Assembly (NCBI RefSeq): GCF_000003815.2 | Contig: NC_049983.1 | Coordinates: 14,986,769 to 15,050,768, forward strand | Source of the DNA: Branchiostoma floridae | Taxonomy: Eukaryota; Chordata; Leptocardii; Amphioxiformes; Branchiostomatidae | Direction of reading: 5' to 3' | DNA length: 64,000 nucleotides | Part shown: positions 45,801 to 57,182 of the stretch, one piece after another | Position numbering within the stretch: position 1 is the stretch's first letter | How the letters are laid out: each line of letters opens with the position of its first letter | The notes under the pieces: generated by a model | Databases searched by the model: none | What the model saw: the letters and a program-made list of their open reading frames with translations, nothing else | What the model was told of the DNA's origin: nothing | Made by a program: the position numbers and the translations under genes

Positions 45801-48800
45801 TCAGATACGGCGATCAAGAACACAGCGACGCATGGCTTGTATGGTAACTGACAGCATCAACGTTCCCTCACTGTCTAAAACGTTAGTGTACAAATACAGT
45901 ATCATACTGTATCGTATAAAAGCTGGGGTTAAATTTACAATTTACAGTGTGCGTGTTGTATTTGACATTAAATACCTCGCTTCTTTGCGTGCGTGAAGTG
46001 TGCTTGCTATTTGCCATTAAACACAACGGAAACCGTTATACTTTGCATAGGGCATGTTTTGAGTCGATACTCTTCTCAGCGACCACCTGTCCAAATCGAC
46101 CGTTTTTGTCCGGTCCCCCGGGTGGTCGTCTTGGGCAGGTTTGACTGTACTACCCTTGTTATTAATACATGTCACATGCTTGTCTTTTCAGTGCAAATGG
46201 TCGAAAGTCCTGCCTGGCTGGCCTTCGTCAAACCTTCTCCCGCAAGGTTTTACCAGACTTCATAGACAATAGGTGGGCTTGTCTTTTGTATTACTGCACA
46301 GCACCTAAATTATAGATGTTTGTCTGGCATTAGTTGCTACATCTACACATAAAAGATTTCAAATACAATTCTTAAATCTTTCATTAAAGATAAAAGTAGG
46401 TATTAATGAAAAGATAATTGAGATGAAAGTAAGCATTTATTGAATCCTAATGATTGCTTGAAACATAGCCTTTAGTTTAGAATGAAACAACCAATATGGT
46501 AAATCAGACTTTTATTGCACTTTCTTGTTTTTCTTTTGTTGTGTACAACCTTTTTCCTCTTGTCTTTCAGGAAAGTTACCATCACTGATTGTGTTGAAAG
46601 ATGTCTTAAGAAAGGTAATGTCCTTTTGTTCCTATTCATTATTGTTATTATGAAGGATTACTACATGTTGTCATGTTGAATTGAATGGACATAGTACATC
46701 CATTGCACTCACTCAGTGACACTCACTATCCAGTTTATTGCCTGATGTTTGATATAACATACCAGGTTTTCCTTCACAAGTATTCAGTCTGAACTTTTTT
46801 AACTGTTAGGCCTAAAATAACTATTGACTTGGAATTAGTTGGAGTAGAAGTTTTGTATCATAATAGATTTGTCCAACTCACTAAACAATGTCTTTTCTCT
46901 GTATTGTTGTATCAGAAACTCTTACCTTATTCCATACTGTGTCCTCACCATGCCTTGTGTCCATCCCGTCCCCAGGTAAGGGTGAGGAGCAGGCCCTGGC
47001 TGCCTCAGTAGGCTCGCTGCTGTGTGTACAGCTGGGCTCCAGGGAGGGGTGTGAGGAGATCTACAACAACCTCAAACCTGTCATGATCACCATCATGAAC
47101 GACAAGTCAGCAGCAGCCACTGCCAGAGCTGCTGTGAGTACCTACATGTAGTACCTTAGTCTCATAACCCTCTGAACTGCTCTTTGTAGTCATCACAATA
47201 CATGGCAGTAATGCACAATTTTTTTTGTAACTTTGAAGTTTGAGTAACTTTAAATTTGTAGAACACTTTTGTCTTTTTGTCTACGATTTCACAAACTAAT
47301 GATCTAGCACTGATGGAGTGGCCTGTATAGATATTGATAGGCAGTTGCACTTAATGAATGCCTCTGTTCTCTACACCTCTCCATACAGTGTGCACAAGCC
47401 CTGGGCCTCATTTGCTTCATAGCTGCTGGGGACATGGAGGTAAGCTCAAATATAAAGCAAACAAACCAGGGATAAACAAGTCCACTAGCCCTATTGTCCA
47501 GGGCAAGTGAAAGTGCTGTTCGGGCAAGTGCATGTCCTACCCCACTTGTCCGATCGGGCAAGTAAGATTTTTCCATTGATTTTAGTGCAATTTTGATATA
47601 CTTGTTACTTTTTACAGTCATGACATCAAGCAATTGTCTACAGAGAATTTCATTGCTGGAAGTGAAAATGCATATACTAGTAACAGTGACATTTGAATTT
47701 TGGGCAAGTGAAAAATTGGTTCGGGCAAGTACATTTTTTATGTGCTTGCCCGATAGGACAAGTGGATTTTAGAAAACCTGTTCAACCCTGCAAACATACA
47801 TACATTGCTTCCACAGACAGGTTGCAATTATAGTACTTCACTCTGTGAAGAAATTATATGATATACTGAATAAATAAGTATGACTTGTGAAACTTCAAGG
47901 TCCTTGTAATATATTGCAGATACCGTATTGAGATGTAAAGCTATCATCTATTTTTTGCCCTCATCTTCTGGCATGTTGTAACGTGTAAATGGGATGAAGT
48001 TTGATGAAGAAGGCTCTCAAAAATCTGTTTTAGTGTTTCTGCTTCTTCTGTTCTGTGCATTGTTGATAGAAGTTTTGAAAAACAGGTGTAACAGTGACTG
48101 ATCTGGCTAGAAATGTCTCAGCATTTTGTATATATGTGAATATACAAGTTGTTTGTGATGCTTCGCAGGAGGTTGTCGACATCATGGGGGGTCTAGAGAA
48201 GATCTTCTGTGTGGCGTACCTGAAGGGAGACGGCACATCCCCGTCCCACAGTCCCGCGCTCCAGGCCCTGCACTGCGCCGCTCTGTCTGCATGGACTCTG
48301 CTGCTCTCCATAGCACCACCTTCTAAAGTACAGGAGTTTGTCAGAACGTAAGCTACATAGTTTATCCATAATGTCATTGACCAACACAGATGAACTTTCA
48401 TGCTAAGATTCATGGTAAACTGAATACTAGTCTAATATTCAAACAAAAACTCCTCTGTGTTGGTAGAATCTATAGTTTTGAGATTTGTTCGTACACAAGG
48501 AAAACACTCAACGTGAATCTTCAGTTGATCTTGTTGACCTTTATCAGGTGACTGATTTGCTGTGAATCATACAGTGAATCACACAATTTATCAGTGAATT
48601 AGTCATCTAATGAAGGTTGACGGGAAATTTCATGGTGTTTCCCTTGTGATGGAACAAAGCTACTGTAGAAACTGCTCAACTACATACAAGTCTCTATTGT
48701 CTAGATATAAATCCATGATGAAGTGTACCAATGCTGTCCAGTCTCAGTTTGTATCTACCAACTCACCTTCACTAGTTGGTACTAGATCACTTTAAAAAGA

Positions 48801-51128
48801 TACATATGTAAAGGTTAGGCTTGACAGGTCATTTATTGTAATGTAACCAGCTGCTTCCACACTGCATTCTTGCAATCGTGGTGTGTTACACTGAAGGGCA
48901 GGTATACTGGCTATACAGAATGATACAGATACAGACTGATATTGCTGCATAGTCAAAACATGATCTACTGAAAGCTTCAATTGTGATCCATGTTGAAACT
49001 AGGATGAAAGAAACAAGGAAGAATTCTCCTTCATCCTATATTCTACCAACCTGATGAAACTATTTTAGCATGTTGAAACTGTTTGGTAATTATTCTGTTG
49101 CTTGCTCATTTTTTCTGTCTGTCTTACCATGATTTTCCCGCCATCCCGTGCTGCAGCCACCTTCCCAAGCTGCCGCAGCTCCTACAGAGCGATGACGTGA
49201 ACATGCGCATCGCCGCGGGAGAGGCCATCGCCCTGCTGTATGAACTGGCGAGGGTGCAGGATGAGGTATGGAGATTGGTCACTGATGACTTTTCATGCAC
49301 AAGAACCAGTACTGTACATTTTATTGTTCTTGATAACGTGTCCCATAACATGCTTCAGTTAGATTGAAAGAATATGGGTATTATACATTTTGTTCTGGGA
49401 CTTATTTTGTTTCCATTCCAACTCACTTAATAAGTCTTGTCTTATAAGTGTACAGGGTTCTAGCCAGCGTCCATCCTTCAACGGAATTTTACTGCTGGGG
49501 ATGGACAAAAATTTTGCCCATTCCATCCCGCGACAAAGCAAAATCGGCATGTTAAGATTCTAATTGAACCATGCTGAGTCTATCAATAAAATAGATGAAA
49601 TAGCATTTCAGAGGGTCTAGATTTCAAAATTTTCCAGGGACCATACCCCCCGGACACCCCTAGGGTTGTCACGCCTTCGACAGGATTTCCATTCAAATTC
49701 CAGGGGACGGAAAAAAATTCATTTTGGCTTCAGTCAAATGTTATGAAGCCAGTCTACCTGCATCCTTTCAGTTTGTTAGCTGAATAATCACCTGTTGTTC
49801 CACGTTGTATCAGGACTTTCTGGGCCAAGACCTGGACTCCCTGTGTACTCGCCTGAAGCAGCTCGCCACCGAGAGCGTCAAGTACATCGCCAAGAACGAC
49901 AAGAGAAAACAGCGCTCCAGCTTCAGGGACATCCTCCGAGGAGTGGAGGTCAGAACTCTTTGATTGAAATTGTTGAATGGAAGAAACTATTTAAGCCCCT
50001 GTCACACATTCATGACCCTCTCATGACCTTACTCTTCTGCAGTCCCAAACCAAAAGACTAGTAAACAGCCTTGCTGACCAACTGCCAACCACAGATGACC
50101 TTGTTCATTACTCACTCCTAACCGTGGTCTTGAGAAGGTCAAAAGACAATGGTTGGCTATGGGTGACAGGGCATAAGGCATGACTGATTGATATAGACAA
50201 GATTTGTGTACCTTTTGGCAGTACAGGACGTATAGCATAGTTTATTCTGTTATGCAGTCCTCATCCATTGTTGATTAAAGTCCTGTCCCCTTTTCTTTTC
50301 CAGGAGGCAGAGGCTCCCAACGATACGGTACGGTTCAGTGTGGAGGAGATCTACCTGGACAGCTGGGTCAAGAAACGTCAGTATGAGGCCTTCAAGGACT
50401 CACTGGGAGCAGGGGTCAACCAGCATTTACAGGTATGTGGTGGGTCTTGTGTGTGTGTGTGAATAGTTTTATTATAAGGGTAATCTGGGATATTATTCTT
50501 GTATATAGCATCTTCACTCAAATTTTGTCTATTGACCTGCCAATTCTATCCCTTGGATTGCAAATGTACCAGTAGTGAATCAGAAGCATATACAGATAAC
50601 AGATTGCCAACAACTGATGGAAAAGAAATGATGCCAGCCATTCAAACCGTTTACCATAGGTGGAATTTGGCATGTTTTGTTAGTGATTGGTAGTTCATTT
50701 ATGTTGTCAATTTCCTATTTCAGGAGAATGAACTCCTGCGGGACATCTTCAGTTTGGGAGCCCCCATCGATGTAGCAGCCTACAACAAGCAGAACAAGAT
50801 CAGCCGGTTTGAGAGAGTAAGTCTGCATGACTTTCATTTTGGTTTACAACTTCATTCATGTATGTTTGATGTCTTGTAGTTTCGTGGATGAAATATTTGT
50901 AGTGATCTTTTGTTAACTTTCAAGAAAAGTATACACGTAAGAAATTTTGTTGTACTGGTCATACAGTAAAATCAAGAACTAGTAGTTTCTTAGTTGTTCT
51001 AGATTGTACATGGTTCAAATTAAAACCTTCTTCTCCATCCCTTGCAGCACATGTACAACTCTGCAGCTTTCAAGGCAAGAACGAAGGTCCGCAGCAAGCA
51101 GCGTGACAAGAGAACCGTCACTGCATAA
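39850..51128 (+). CDS. IFRD1: Interferon-related developmental regulator (IFRD1/2), complete, 13 exons
   Basis: A nuclear/cytoplasmic transcriptional co-regulator family conserved in animals; vertebrates have IFRD1 and IFRD2. The model is 428 aa, against about 450 in vertebrates. Exons: 39850-39880, 40771-40872, 44905-44998, 46192-46272, 46571-46614, 46976-47133, 47389-47439, 48169-48347, 49157-49265, 49814-49948, 50304-50432, 50724-50816, 51048-51128. Every intron is GT-AG and phases close from ATG to TAA. The N-terminus MPPRGNKKKK is followed by a Ser/Asp-rich segment. The middle is the helical IFRD repeat region (for example RKVTITDCVERCLKK, GLICFIAAGDME). Residues ~330-410 form the C-terminal IFRD domain, with VRFSVEEIYLDSWVKK and ISRFERHMYNSAAFKARTK, which is diagnostic. 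Orthology to IFRD1 versus IFRD2 is not resolved; it probably predates the duplication. AATAAA at 51315-51320 is the nearest poly(A) signal. An alternative first exon is at 44429-44513. Confidence 0.95.
40525..40550. repeat. Poly(A) tract
   Basis: A run of about 19 A in IFRD intron 1, preceded by AAATTAA. It may be the tail of an old retroposed sequence or simple slippage. No recognisable body precedes it. Confidence 0.6.
41337..41994. mobile_element. TTAA-flanked TIR element, copy 1 (658 bp)
   Basis: Starts GGGGGCACACACCAGTT and ends AACTGGTGTGTGCACCG, which pair as terminal inverted repeats (13 bp perfect). TTAA flanks it at 41333-41336 and 41995-41998. TTAA duplication marks piggyBac or Kolobok transposons. 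No transposase frame is visible, so it is non-autonomous. A near-identical direct copy lies at 43132-43792. Confidence 0.85.
41999..43127. other. 1.13-kb segment between the twin TTAA elements
   Basis: Intronic DNA lying exactly between two near-identical direct copies. It contains two TGACGTCA-type stretches (GTGACGTCACAA near 42352 and ATGACGTCAG near 42765) and a G-rich run (about 42950-42976). No coding frame was recognised. It could be ordinary intron between two insertions, or the interior of one composite element. Confidence 0.5.
43132..43792. mobile_element. TTAA-flanked TIR element, copy 2 (661 bp)
   Basis: Same orientation as copy 1 at 41337-41994. I see only two substitutions and one 3-bp insertion in about 660 bp. 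TTAA flanks at 43128-43131 and 43793-43796. The shared right-flank bases (TTAATATA in both) are compatible with AT-rich target preference or with duplication. Confidence 0.85.
44134..44428 (+). promoter_or_regulatory. Internal promoter of IFRD (TATA, CCAAT, E-box)
   Basis: TATAAAA at 44390-44396 stands 33 bp upstream of the alternative ATG at 44429. A CCAAT box (CCAATGAG, 44271), an inverted one (ATTGG, about 44334), a CACGTG E-box (about 44139) and an ACGTGG element (about 44297) lie within 300 bp. Spacing predicts transcription starting around 44420, giving a leader of only about 10 nt, unless initiation is further upstream. The motifs are visible; the function is inferred. Confidence 0.6.
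44429..44513 (+). CDS. IFRD1: Alternative first coding exon of IFRD
   Basis: ATG opens MASGLSQDDLEQEETEDD followed by VDTDLAYGTE plus one base, then the donor G|GTACTA. It exits in phase 1, exactly as the standard exon 2 (40771-40872) does, so it joins the exon at 44905-44998 in frame and replaces the basic MPPRGNKKKK start with an acidic one. The resulting protein would be 412 aa. It could instead be a cassette exon, but the TATA box just upstream favours a separate start. Confidence 0.65.
45310..46147. mobile_element. 838-bp pogo/Tigger-like TIR element, TA target
   Basis: The ends CAGTCAAACCTGCCC and GGGCAGGTTTGACTG are perfect inverted repeats, and TA flanks both sides (45308-45309 and 46148-46149). 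Subterminal copies of CAGCGACCACCTG-type boxes occur at both ends (about 45340, 45425 and 46078). TA targets and CAGT...ACTG termini fit the Tc1/mariner superfamily, especially pogo/Tigger. No transposase frame remains. It lies in the IFRD intron between the exons at 44905-44998 and 46192-46272, only 44 bp from the latter's acceptor. Confidence 0.85.
47468..47789. repeat. Diverged dispersed repeat, copy 2 (hAT-like ends)
   Basis: It runs from CCAGGGATAAACAAGTCCACT to ...CTGTTCAACCCTG with repeated GGGCAAGTG motifs, and is colinear with 22889-23213 in the kinesin gene. Flanking CAAACAAA and CAAACATA could be an imperfect 8-bp duplication. It lies in an IFRD intron. Confidence 0.55.
49451..49770. 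repeat. Possible hAT-type MITE in IFRD intron
   Basis: It begins CAGGGTTCTAGCCAGCGTCC and contains phrases on the theme of ACGG/GGGACGG with poly-A-like blocks. The start resembles the common CAGGGTTCTAGCC hAT terminus. The other end is not clearly identifiable, so boundaries are approximate. Confidence 0.35.
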
Positions 51129-54100
51129 GCACCATGTGGATATCGTTTCACTAATCATCTGTCCTGGAAATCAGACATCTGCATCTTCTTCGAGTTCAGA
51201 TCAGTAGGGTGTTGAGTATTGTCTGGAAAGACCAGAAAGTTGCTGTGTTTGTGGCTTTCCAAGAGGTACATTTTAAAATCAGTGCAGACTCTGATGCATG
51301 CTGTTATGTTTTGGAATAAATTTGTGAAAAACAAATTCCAGTGTACCAAAAGAAAAGGAGAGATCTGATCCACAATGAGCAACAAACATTGCAACTCCTT
51401 CAACACCCCAGTGGTATCTGCATTGACAGTTTTTGAAGGCTCTGCATAGTTATGGCTAATTTGCAGTATTGTTTTAACTAGGAAGAAGTTTTGAAGAACT
51501 AACAACGACAAGTAGCATTTCTAACAGTTCTGTACAATCTGACCAAAGAGTTTGACCAAAGCGATTCACCAAAGGACATCTTGTTGACAGTAGTATATCT
51601 ACCTAAGGGGCCACATTTGAAGAATTGTGACCAACCTCTAGAAACATGGTCTTTTCAGATACCACTGTCTTATTTACTGTTATGTACTAAGGGGCAAGAT
51701 TTATTTATTTGTGAATCTGAAATTATTATGCCCAATTCTGAGATTGTTCACAGTATTGCATGTAAATAAGCGTACTTTGAGACGTATGTGTAAAGTACTG
51801 TTGTGAGCGTGGAAGACACAAGCCATTTTAAGATGTATGTAGTTCACTGTAATTATTGTTTGACTAAGAAACATTGGGTATTGGAAACAAGATGCACCGA
51901 TATGTGCACAGATATTGGTAGGACCATATGGCATACATACCCTACATTAAGAGTAGTTCAGATTTGTTGCTTCTTATACAACCAGTACGGTAACCTGATA
52001 ACCACATCCAAGCCTTCCTATGTCATCTGGCCAGACTGTTGCACAAGGTCTAACTCAAGGTGCTGTGGCAAAGTTTCATAAGTGGCATGCTGGCCTTGCC
52101 TGTGTTACACAATATTGTACTGCCAGGGGTTAATTAGCCCTGGAGCCAACAAGGCCTGTGTTGGTCCTGGAAACAGTCTGGCATCCAGGCTACACCCCCA
52201 CCATAATGGGGTGTAGAAGTTTGACTTCAGTAATATAGCATTTGCAAGGCGGTATGTTGGTGGTTGGTCCTAACAAGGTTGATCAGATACATTTTTTGTG
52301 TACTGTTGCAGTATTTACAGGCATATACAGGATTAATTTTTGTATCTGTAACAAACAATCCAAGACTCACATACCAGTGACAAGGAACTACTACAACGTA
52401 CTGTAGCATTTAGAACAGAAGCAGCTTAGTGATTGTTTAATTCAATACTTAAGTCTTTAGTTTGCACTAAAGATTGTAGCGTATGGAATTTTTTAATATG
52501 TTTTCGTTTCTGCATATTGTTTGTGGCACAATAGCTAATCTGTTGTGTTGAAGGCTTTCAATAGTTTCATCAAGCTATGTTCCAAGATAAAATGTTGTAA
52601 TTGCTACAGAAATCTAATTGCTACTCTAATCATGATTGAGTTGCTTCTGTCAAATGAAGGCATACCTATCAGAAACACACGTGTAGCAGATTCACCATGT
52701 ATGAGTTTCTGTATAAAGGACTTCTTTCTGCAAGCGTGTATGTATTATGTTTTTGCATGGGCTGTAAAAGTGTTGCTCCAGTTTAAAAGTTTTGCTGTCT
52801 CTTTAACTATGTGGTGTACCGTGTATTTGATCAAAATACCAGTGTTATGTTGAAAATAAGTTGTTGATTAAATGGTTCTTCATTAGGCTTGCACGATAGC
52901 TAAATTGAACTGCATGCAGAATTATGTAATTATGATTTTCATGCATTTGCTGCTTTATGAAGATAATGCAAGATGCTGCCTTGCTGAATAGTTATCTTGT
53001 GAAACAGCATTGAGTCCTGGTATTTCACAATTCATTTAAGACCATGGTTTTTCAAAGTCTGGGTTTTGACAAATTTTGTTTTATTGAATCGCCATAGGAG
53101 TTTGCAATATCAGCACCAACTCAAAGAATCATTAGTAGACAAGCATTTTTGTGATCACTGTAGATTGTGTTAGAATGTGTATTCTATGTCAGATTACTAG
53201 TACATGTACTTATTAAAATGAAAATATTGGACAAAGTTTTGAAGTATTGATTGATTTCTTTGCTAGTAAAAAAAAAGAAGAAAAAGTTACTTGTGTTTGA
53301 CAGGTAAAGGTAAAATAGCCGACATGTTTATGTTTTGTAGCCTTATGAAAACCCATGTTCGTCTGTTGTCAGCTTCAGATATCACTAATTTTAGCTGTCA
53401 ACGGGTTAACATTAAATAGTTTCACATTGATTTTAACAGTGACGCTACAGCCTCTCCCGCGGGCCACTTATTCACATTTCGTGCATTGATCAAAAGCGAC
53501 GCCTAGTAATCTAAGAAAGTACTGCAGCCAAAATAGCGCCGTTCCCTGCAGTTATCAAATAGCTCGCCAGATGTCTCTCTTGACATGTCGCAAGGGGTGA
53601 TCATATGTCAAGACATTTTCATTTGAATCATGTGCATGTGGCTGGCGTGCTCGTCATCAATTTGAGAGTTGGACATGTAAAAAAACTGGAACATGTGGAA
53701 AACCAGTCCTGAAAATAATACTTATTGAAAGGCTTACAGATTGAGAATAACGCTTCATCATGAACATGACGAAGTTTCTCAAGTATTACAACTCCATGGC
53801 CAAAACATTGGACAGGCACATGTAACGTTAGGAACCTTTTGCAAACTAAGCAGATTATTCAATAAATGAGCTAACGACCTGGTGAAGTTATTCACGAGTT
53901 CAAAGTGTAAAGTTTGACTTTCCAAAATCCTTGCAAGTCGAACCAAAGACTGAAGTTCAGTGATAGATTGTGACTGTGAAAGGAAGAGCGAGAGATTATC
54001 ACCGGCTCATTTGAGAACGACAGAGGTGGCTTAATATTCTGCCTGTGATCTTTCGACGCCTTTTGGTATTAGGTTGACCTAGATTCCTTCAATGGAGGTA

Positions 54101-54260
54101 ATAACAAACCACCCAACCTGTTAGGAGAACAAACCAGGAATTCTCACGCGGCATTACGTGGGTCGGCGACCTGAATTGCGCGCAGAGTACTGCTTCTTTC
54201 AGGTCTTTGAGTCTGACCTCCTTATCCTCGAGGATTATCATCCGTCTTCTGTTATTCTCT
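51129..54260. other. IFRD 3' UTR and intergenic DNA
   Basis: The IFRD 3' UTR ends after AATAAA at 51315-51320, or later if a distal signal such as ATTAAA at 52867-52872 is used. The rest, AT-rich to about 53400, shows no gene or convincing repeat. Confidence 0.6.
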
Positions 54261-54269
54261 TCGCCAAGA

Positions 54270-55320
54270 AGAGTATGAGATTGCTGACTTGGGTCTGTAT
54301 GTAGGTCAACAGCATATAACTCGAGAAATTGTGGATGGAACTTTGTGATTTTTGGTAGGTGTGTAGCGGTTGTCGAAAGGAATGCCAAGTTTGAAAACGG
54401 TTTACCTGGCGTTTTCCTACGGTACTGCAGCGAGCTTGGTATGTTTTTTGCGGTTTGTTTTGGGCAGCATAAGTCAAAATCTAGCTGGGCGATTTTCACG
54501 AAACTTGGTAGGTGTGTAGCGGTTTTGGAGAGGAAGGTCAAGTGCGAAAATGGTTTACCTGGCTCTTACCTACGGTGCTGTAGCGGGATTTGTATGTAAG
54601 TGCGTTTGTCTGTATGCAAGATAACTCGAGAACCCTTCAATGGATCCTGATTATATTTGTTAGGTGGATGGGGGTTAGAAAAACGAAGGTCAAGTTCGAT
54701 AATGGGCACCCTAGTGGCTGCCTAAGGTACTGCAGCAAAACTTTTAATTTTGACACTTCGTGTTCTGGACATGCTGTGGTCATGATTTTTGAGTGGTAGA
54801 TAGCCCTTGGAACAGAGAGTAACTGCTGTGAGTTTGGACCCCCTAGCGGCTTTTTGGGAACTGCAGACACCGATTTCCGTTCAAACTTTGGACGAGGATA
54901 ACTGGAGAACGTGTAAACGGATCATCAGGATTTTCAGTATGTAGATAGAATGAGTGATGACTTATACAATTTAATACTAATTATGCAAATCAGTAGCTAA
55001 TTTGCATAATTAATGAGGAAAGTTCATAAATCCATTCCAACAGCATATAACTCAAGAAGCTGTGTATGGATTTTCATGATATTTAGTATTTAAGTAGCGG
55101 TTGCGAAGGTTGTGTTCGAAAATAGTTGACGTAGCATTTTCCGTTAGGACGGTAGCGGGCCGAGTGTGTGCGTCCGTTTGTTTGTGGAATGCATAACTCG
55201 AGAAGCCTTGAAAAAATCCTGATAATATTTGGTAGGTGGGTAGGGGTCAGGAAAACGAAGATAATATATATGATAGTGGCCCCCCTAGCGGCTTCCTAAG
55301 GTACTGCAGCAAAACTTATT
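54270..55320. repeat. Degenerate tandem array, period ~150 bp, ~7 units
   Basis: A recurring box of the type ATTTGGTAGGTGGGTAGCGGTT appears near 54354, 54507, 54659, 54793, 54938, 55085 and 55231, i.e. every 134-153 bp. Each is preceded by ATAACTCGAGAA-type sequence and mostly followed by GAAGGTCAAGTTCGAAAATGG and CCTAAGGTACTGCAGC. Units are strongly diverged. Long open frames on either strand here are shadows of the periodicity and are not supported as genes. Confidence 0.8.
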
Positions 55321-55376
55321 AACAGAAATAAACTGTGCTCTATATATCTCATTTTGACCTAAATCTATGGACACAG

Positions 55377-55484
55377 CTGTTATACAGATGTTTTGCTGGA
55401 GCTGGACGCCCTTACACTGGGGACAAAGTCTTTGACAAGCATGAAATTCTGATTGACCAGGGATACTACCAGGTCATCTGTCAG
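55377..55484 (+). CDS. Orphan candidate exon or gene fragment (unrecognised)
   Basis: A 108-bp open block (36 codons, phase 0 to 0) between an acceptor-like GGACACAG and a donor CAG|GTCACA. It reads LLYRCFAGAGRPYTG and then DKVFDKHEILIDQGYYQ, ending VICQ. The composition is convincingly protein-like, unlike the surrounding DNA. No partner exon was found nearby. It may be an exon captured by a transposon, a pseudogene piece, or an upstream exon of the gene starting at 57183. Confidence 0.35.
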
Positions 55485-55523
55485 GTCACAGTCTGGTTTT
55501 TGGTAATATCTGTGTGTTTGTGA

Positions 55524-57060
55524 GGAACATAGTTCATGCAGTCATTTGCTATTTAGTAATACATGAACAAGACCTTAAAGTCTTAAATAAAGACATGATT
55601 ACTTGGCGAAGAGATGGGTTCGTTGAACTCTAGTTCAGTATGTTTCTTGACGCAGAGACGTAGTGAATTATCGGCAAATTCCTTGTACATGTACCAATTG
55701 TGAGTTAGACATGCAGTCGTGATCTCTGATGCATGTACATGTACTTCCCTTTGTACGCCTGTGCTGTATAGCTAAATAGATCAATGAATGGAACGGTTTT
55801 ATAATGAACAGCCGGAACAGGTGTTTATTGCAACAGTTGAAAGGGACATTTTATAGTTCTCCATCACAATTCCTGACCGAAATCATTGAGGCATAGGCTA
55901 TGGGATATTACTAGTGTCGGTACTATAAGCTTATATACACACTTCTTGTGAGGAGACCAATATCTAGCTTGAAATTGAGTATCAAAAGTGGCGAAAGAAA
56001 ACAAACATTCCTGTTGACGTTGCATCATTTATTTATCTTTGTGAAATATGAAAGATGAAAGTTTGACAATATTCCACCTCCTGACTGCAAAGCTTGTAAG
56101 CAAGTCAATGTAATCCCCATGCAAAGGTGCCCCCAAATCCATGCATTTCTATTTGCAAGCCTTGCAAATAGAAAATCGACACGTTTTCTTTTCTGGTGGC
56201 CGTTTACAGTTTTGGCACACAATCGTCCTGAAAAAAAGACAAAAGTGAAAAGGGTCTGACACTGAGCTAGTTCTGGCCACCTGTAAACTTGACGAGCGGA
56301 AATCGTTTGGCGGCCACACAGAATACCAACTCGGGTAACGGGCTGTATTCGCCTCACGTCTCCATTGCGCACCCATTAAAGACCTGCAGTCAAGGCCATT
56401 CAACGTAAGCATAAAAAAGCACCAAAAAAAGACAGAAACTTCACGTCTGTGTAACCGCAAAACGTGCTGTCCGGTGCTGTAACTGGCCCTCCCAGCAGAT
56501 GTCGGGTGGGCCACTATACTAAAATACTATTTAATCAGGCTAATATTTGACCCGTCATAAATTAATTTTAACTACAAAGCCTTTTAAGGTAACATTTGCA
56601 AGCAAATGTATAATGTTACTCCAACGCATTCATATACAGTATATGGTGACCAGCTCCTCCAGCTCTGGTATGCTATCAAAAGCCAATTACTAACGTTACA
56701 TGTAAGTTGTAACAGACTGGTAGCATTATGCTATGTTACATTAAGGAGGTTTTTTGTAACCTCCTTGGTTACATTTAACGTTTTGTATAAACCGAACACG
56801 ACAGGCCGCTTTCTTCTTTATTGGTAACCATAGTGACAGTGTGTGGCCCAGGTCGTTGACCTTATTTGTTTGGAGAAGAGGAAGATGAAACAGGTCCTTG
56901 GTTTATAACCTTGGTTTAACGTTACCTTCCGTGAAGATAAACACAATAAATCTTGCAACCTCCAAATCTTACGATGTAGAGGTGAGATTGTAATACGCTT
57001 GCAGCTTCTATTGGTCCTTTTCAGATTCCCATCACTTCTGATGAATTACCTCCTCCTCTG
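55524..57060. other. Intergenic, with hairpins
   Basis: No supported gene. It contains a perfect hairpin CTATTTGCAAG-C-CTTGCAAATAG near 56149-56171 and AAGGAGGTT-TTTTGT-AACCTCCTT near 56742-56765. A block at about 56260-56520 is open on the minus strand in two frames but has no recognised protein and no splice signals that chain. Confidence 0.5.
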
Positions 57061-57182
57061 AGTGTGTTATTGGACATGCCCGACCTGACCCTGCAAAAAC
57101 GGGCCCCAAGAGGCCCTAGCGGGTCACGTGAGTAATGCAGGGAGGGGTACTCAGCCATGCCAGTCGCCAGGTCTTCGCGACA
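57060..57182 (+). promoter_or_regulatory. Promoter candidate with CLEAR-like E-box
   Basis: Upstream of the ATG at 57183 there is an inverted CCAAT (ATTGG, about 57070) and GTCACGTGAG (57123-57132), which matches nine of the ten bases of the CLEAR consensus GTCACGTGAC bound by TFEB/MiT factors. The stretch is GC-rich relative to its surroundings. The motif is seen; regulation is inferred. Confidence 0.45.

Noticed and set aside
54089-54541. 150-codon minus-strand open frame
   Set aside because: Lies in the ~150-bp tandem array and reflects its periodicity; no start context, domain or splice logic.
56025-56514. Two overlapping minus-strand open frames of 115 and 121 codons
   Set aside because: Two frames open over the same bases, no recognised domain, no chaining splice sites; more likely non-coding.
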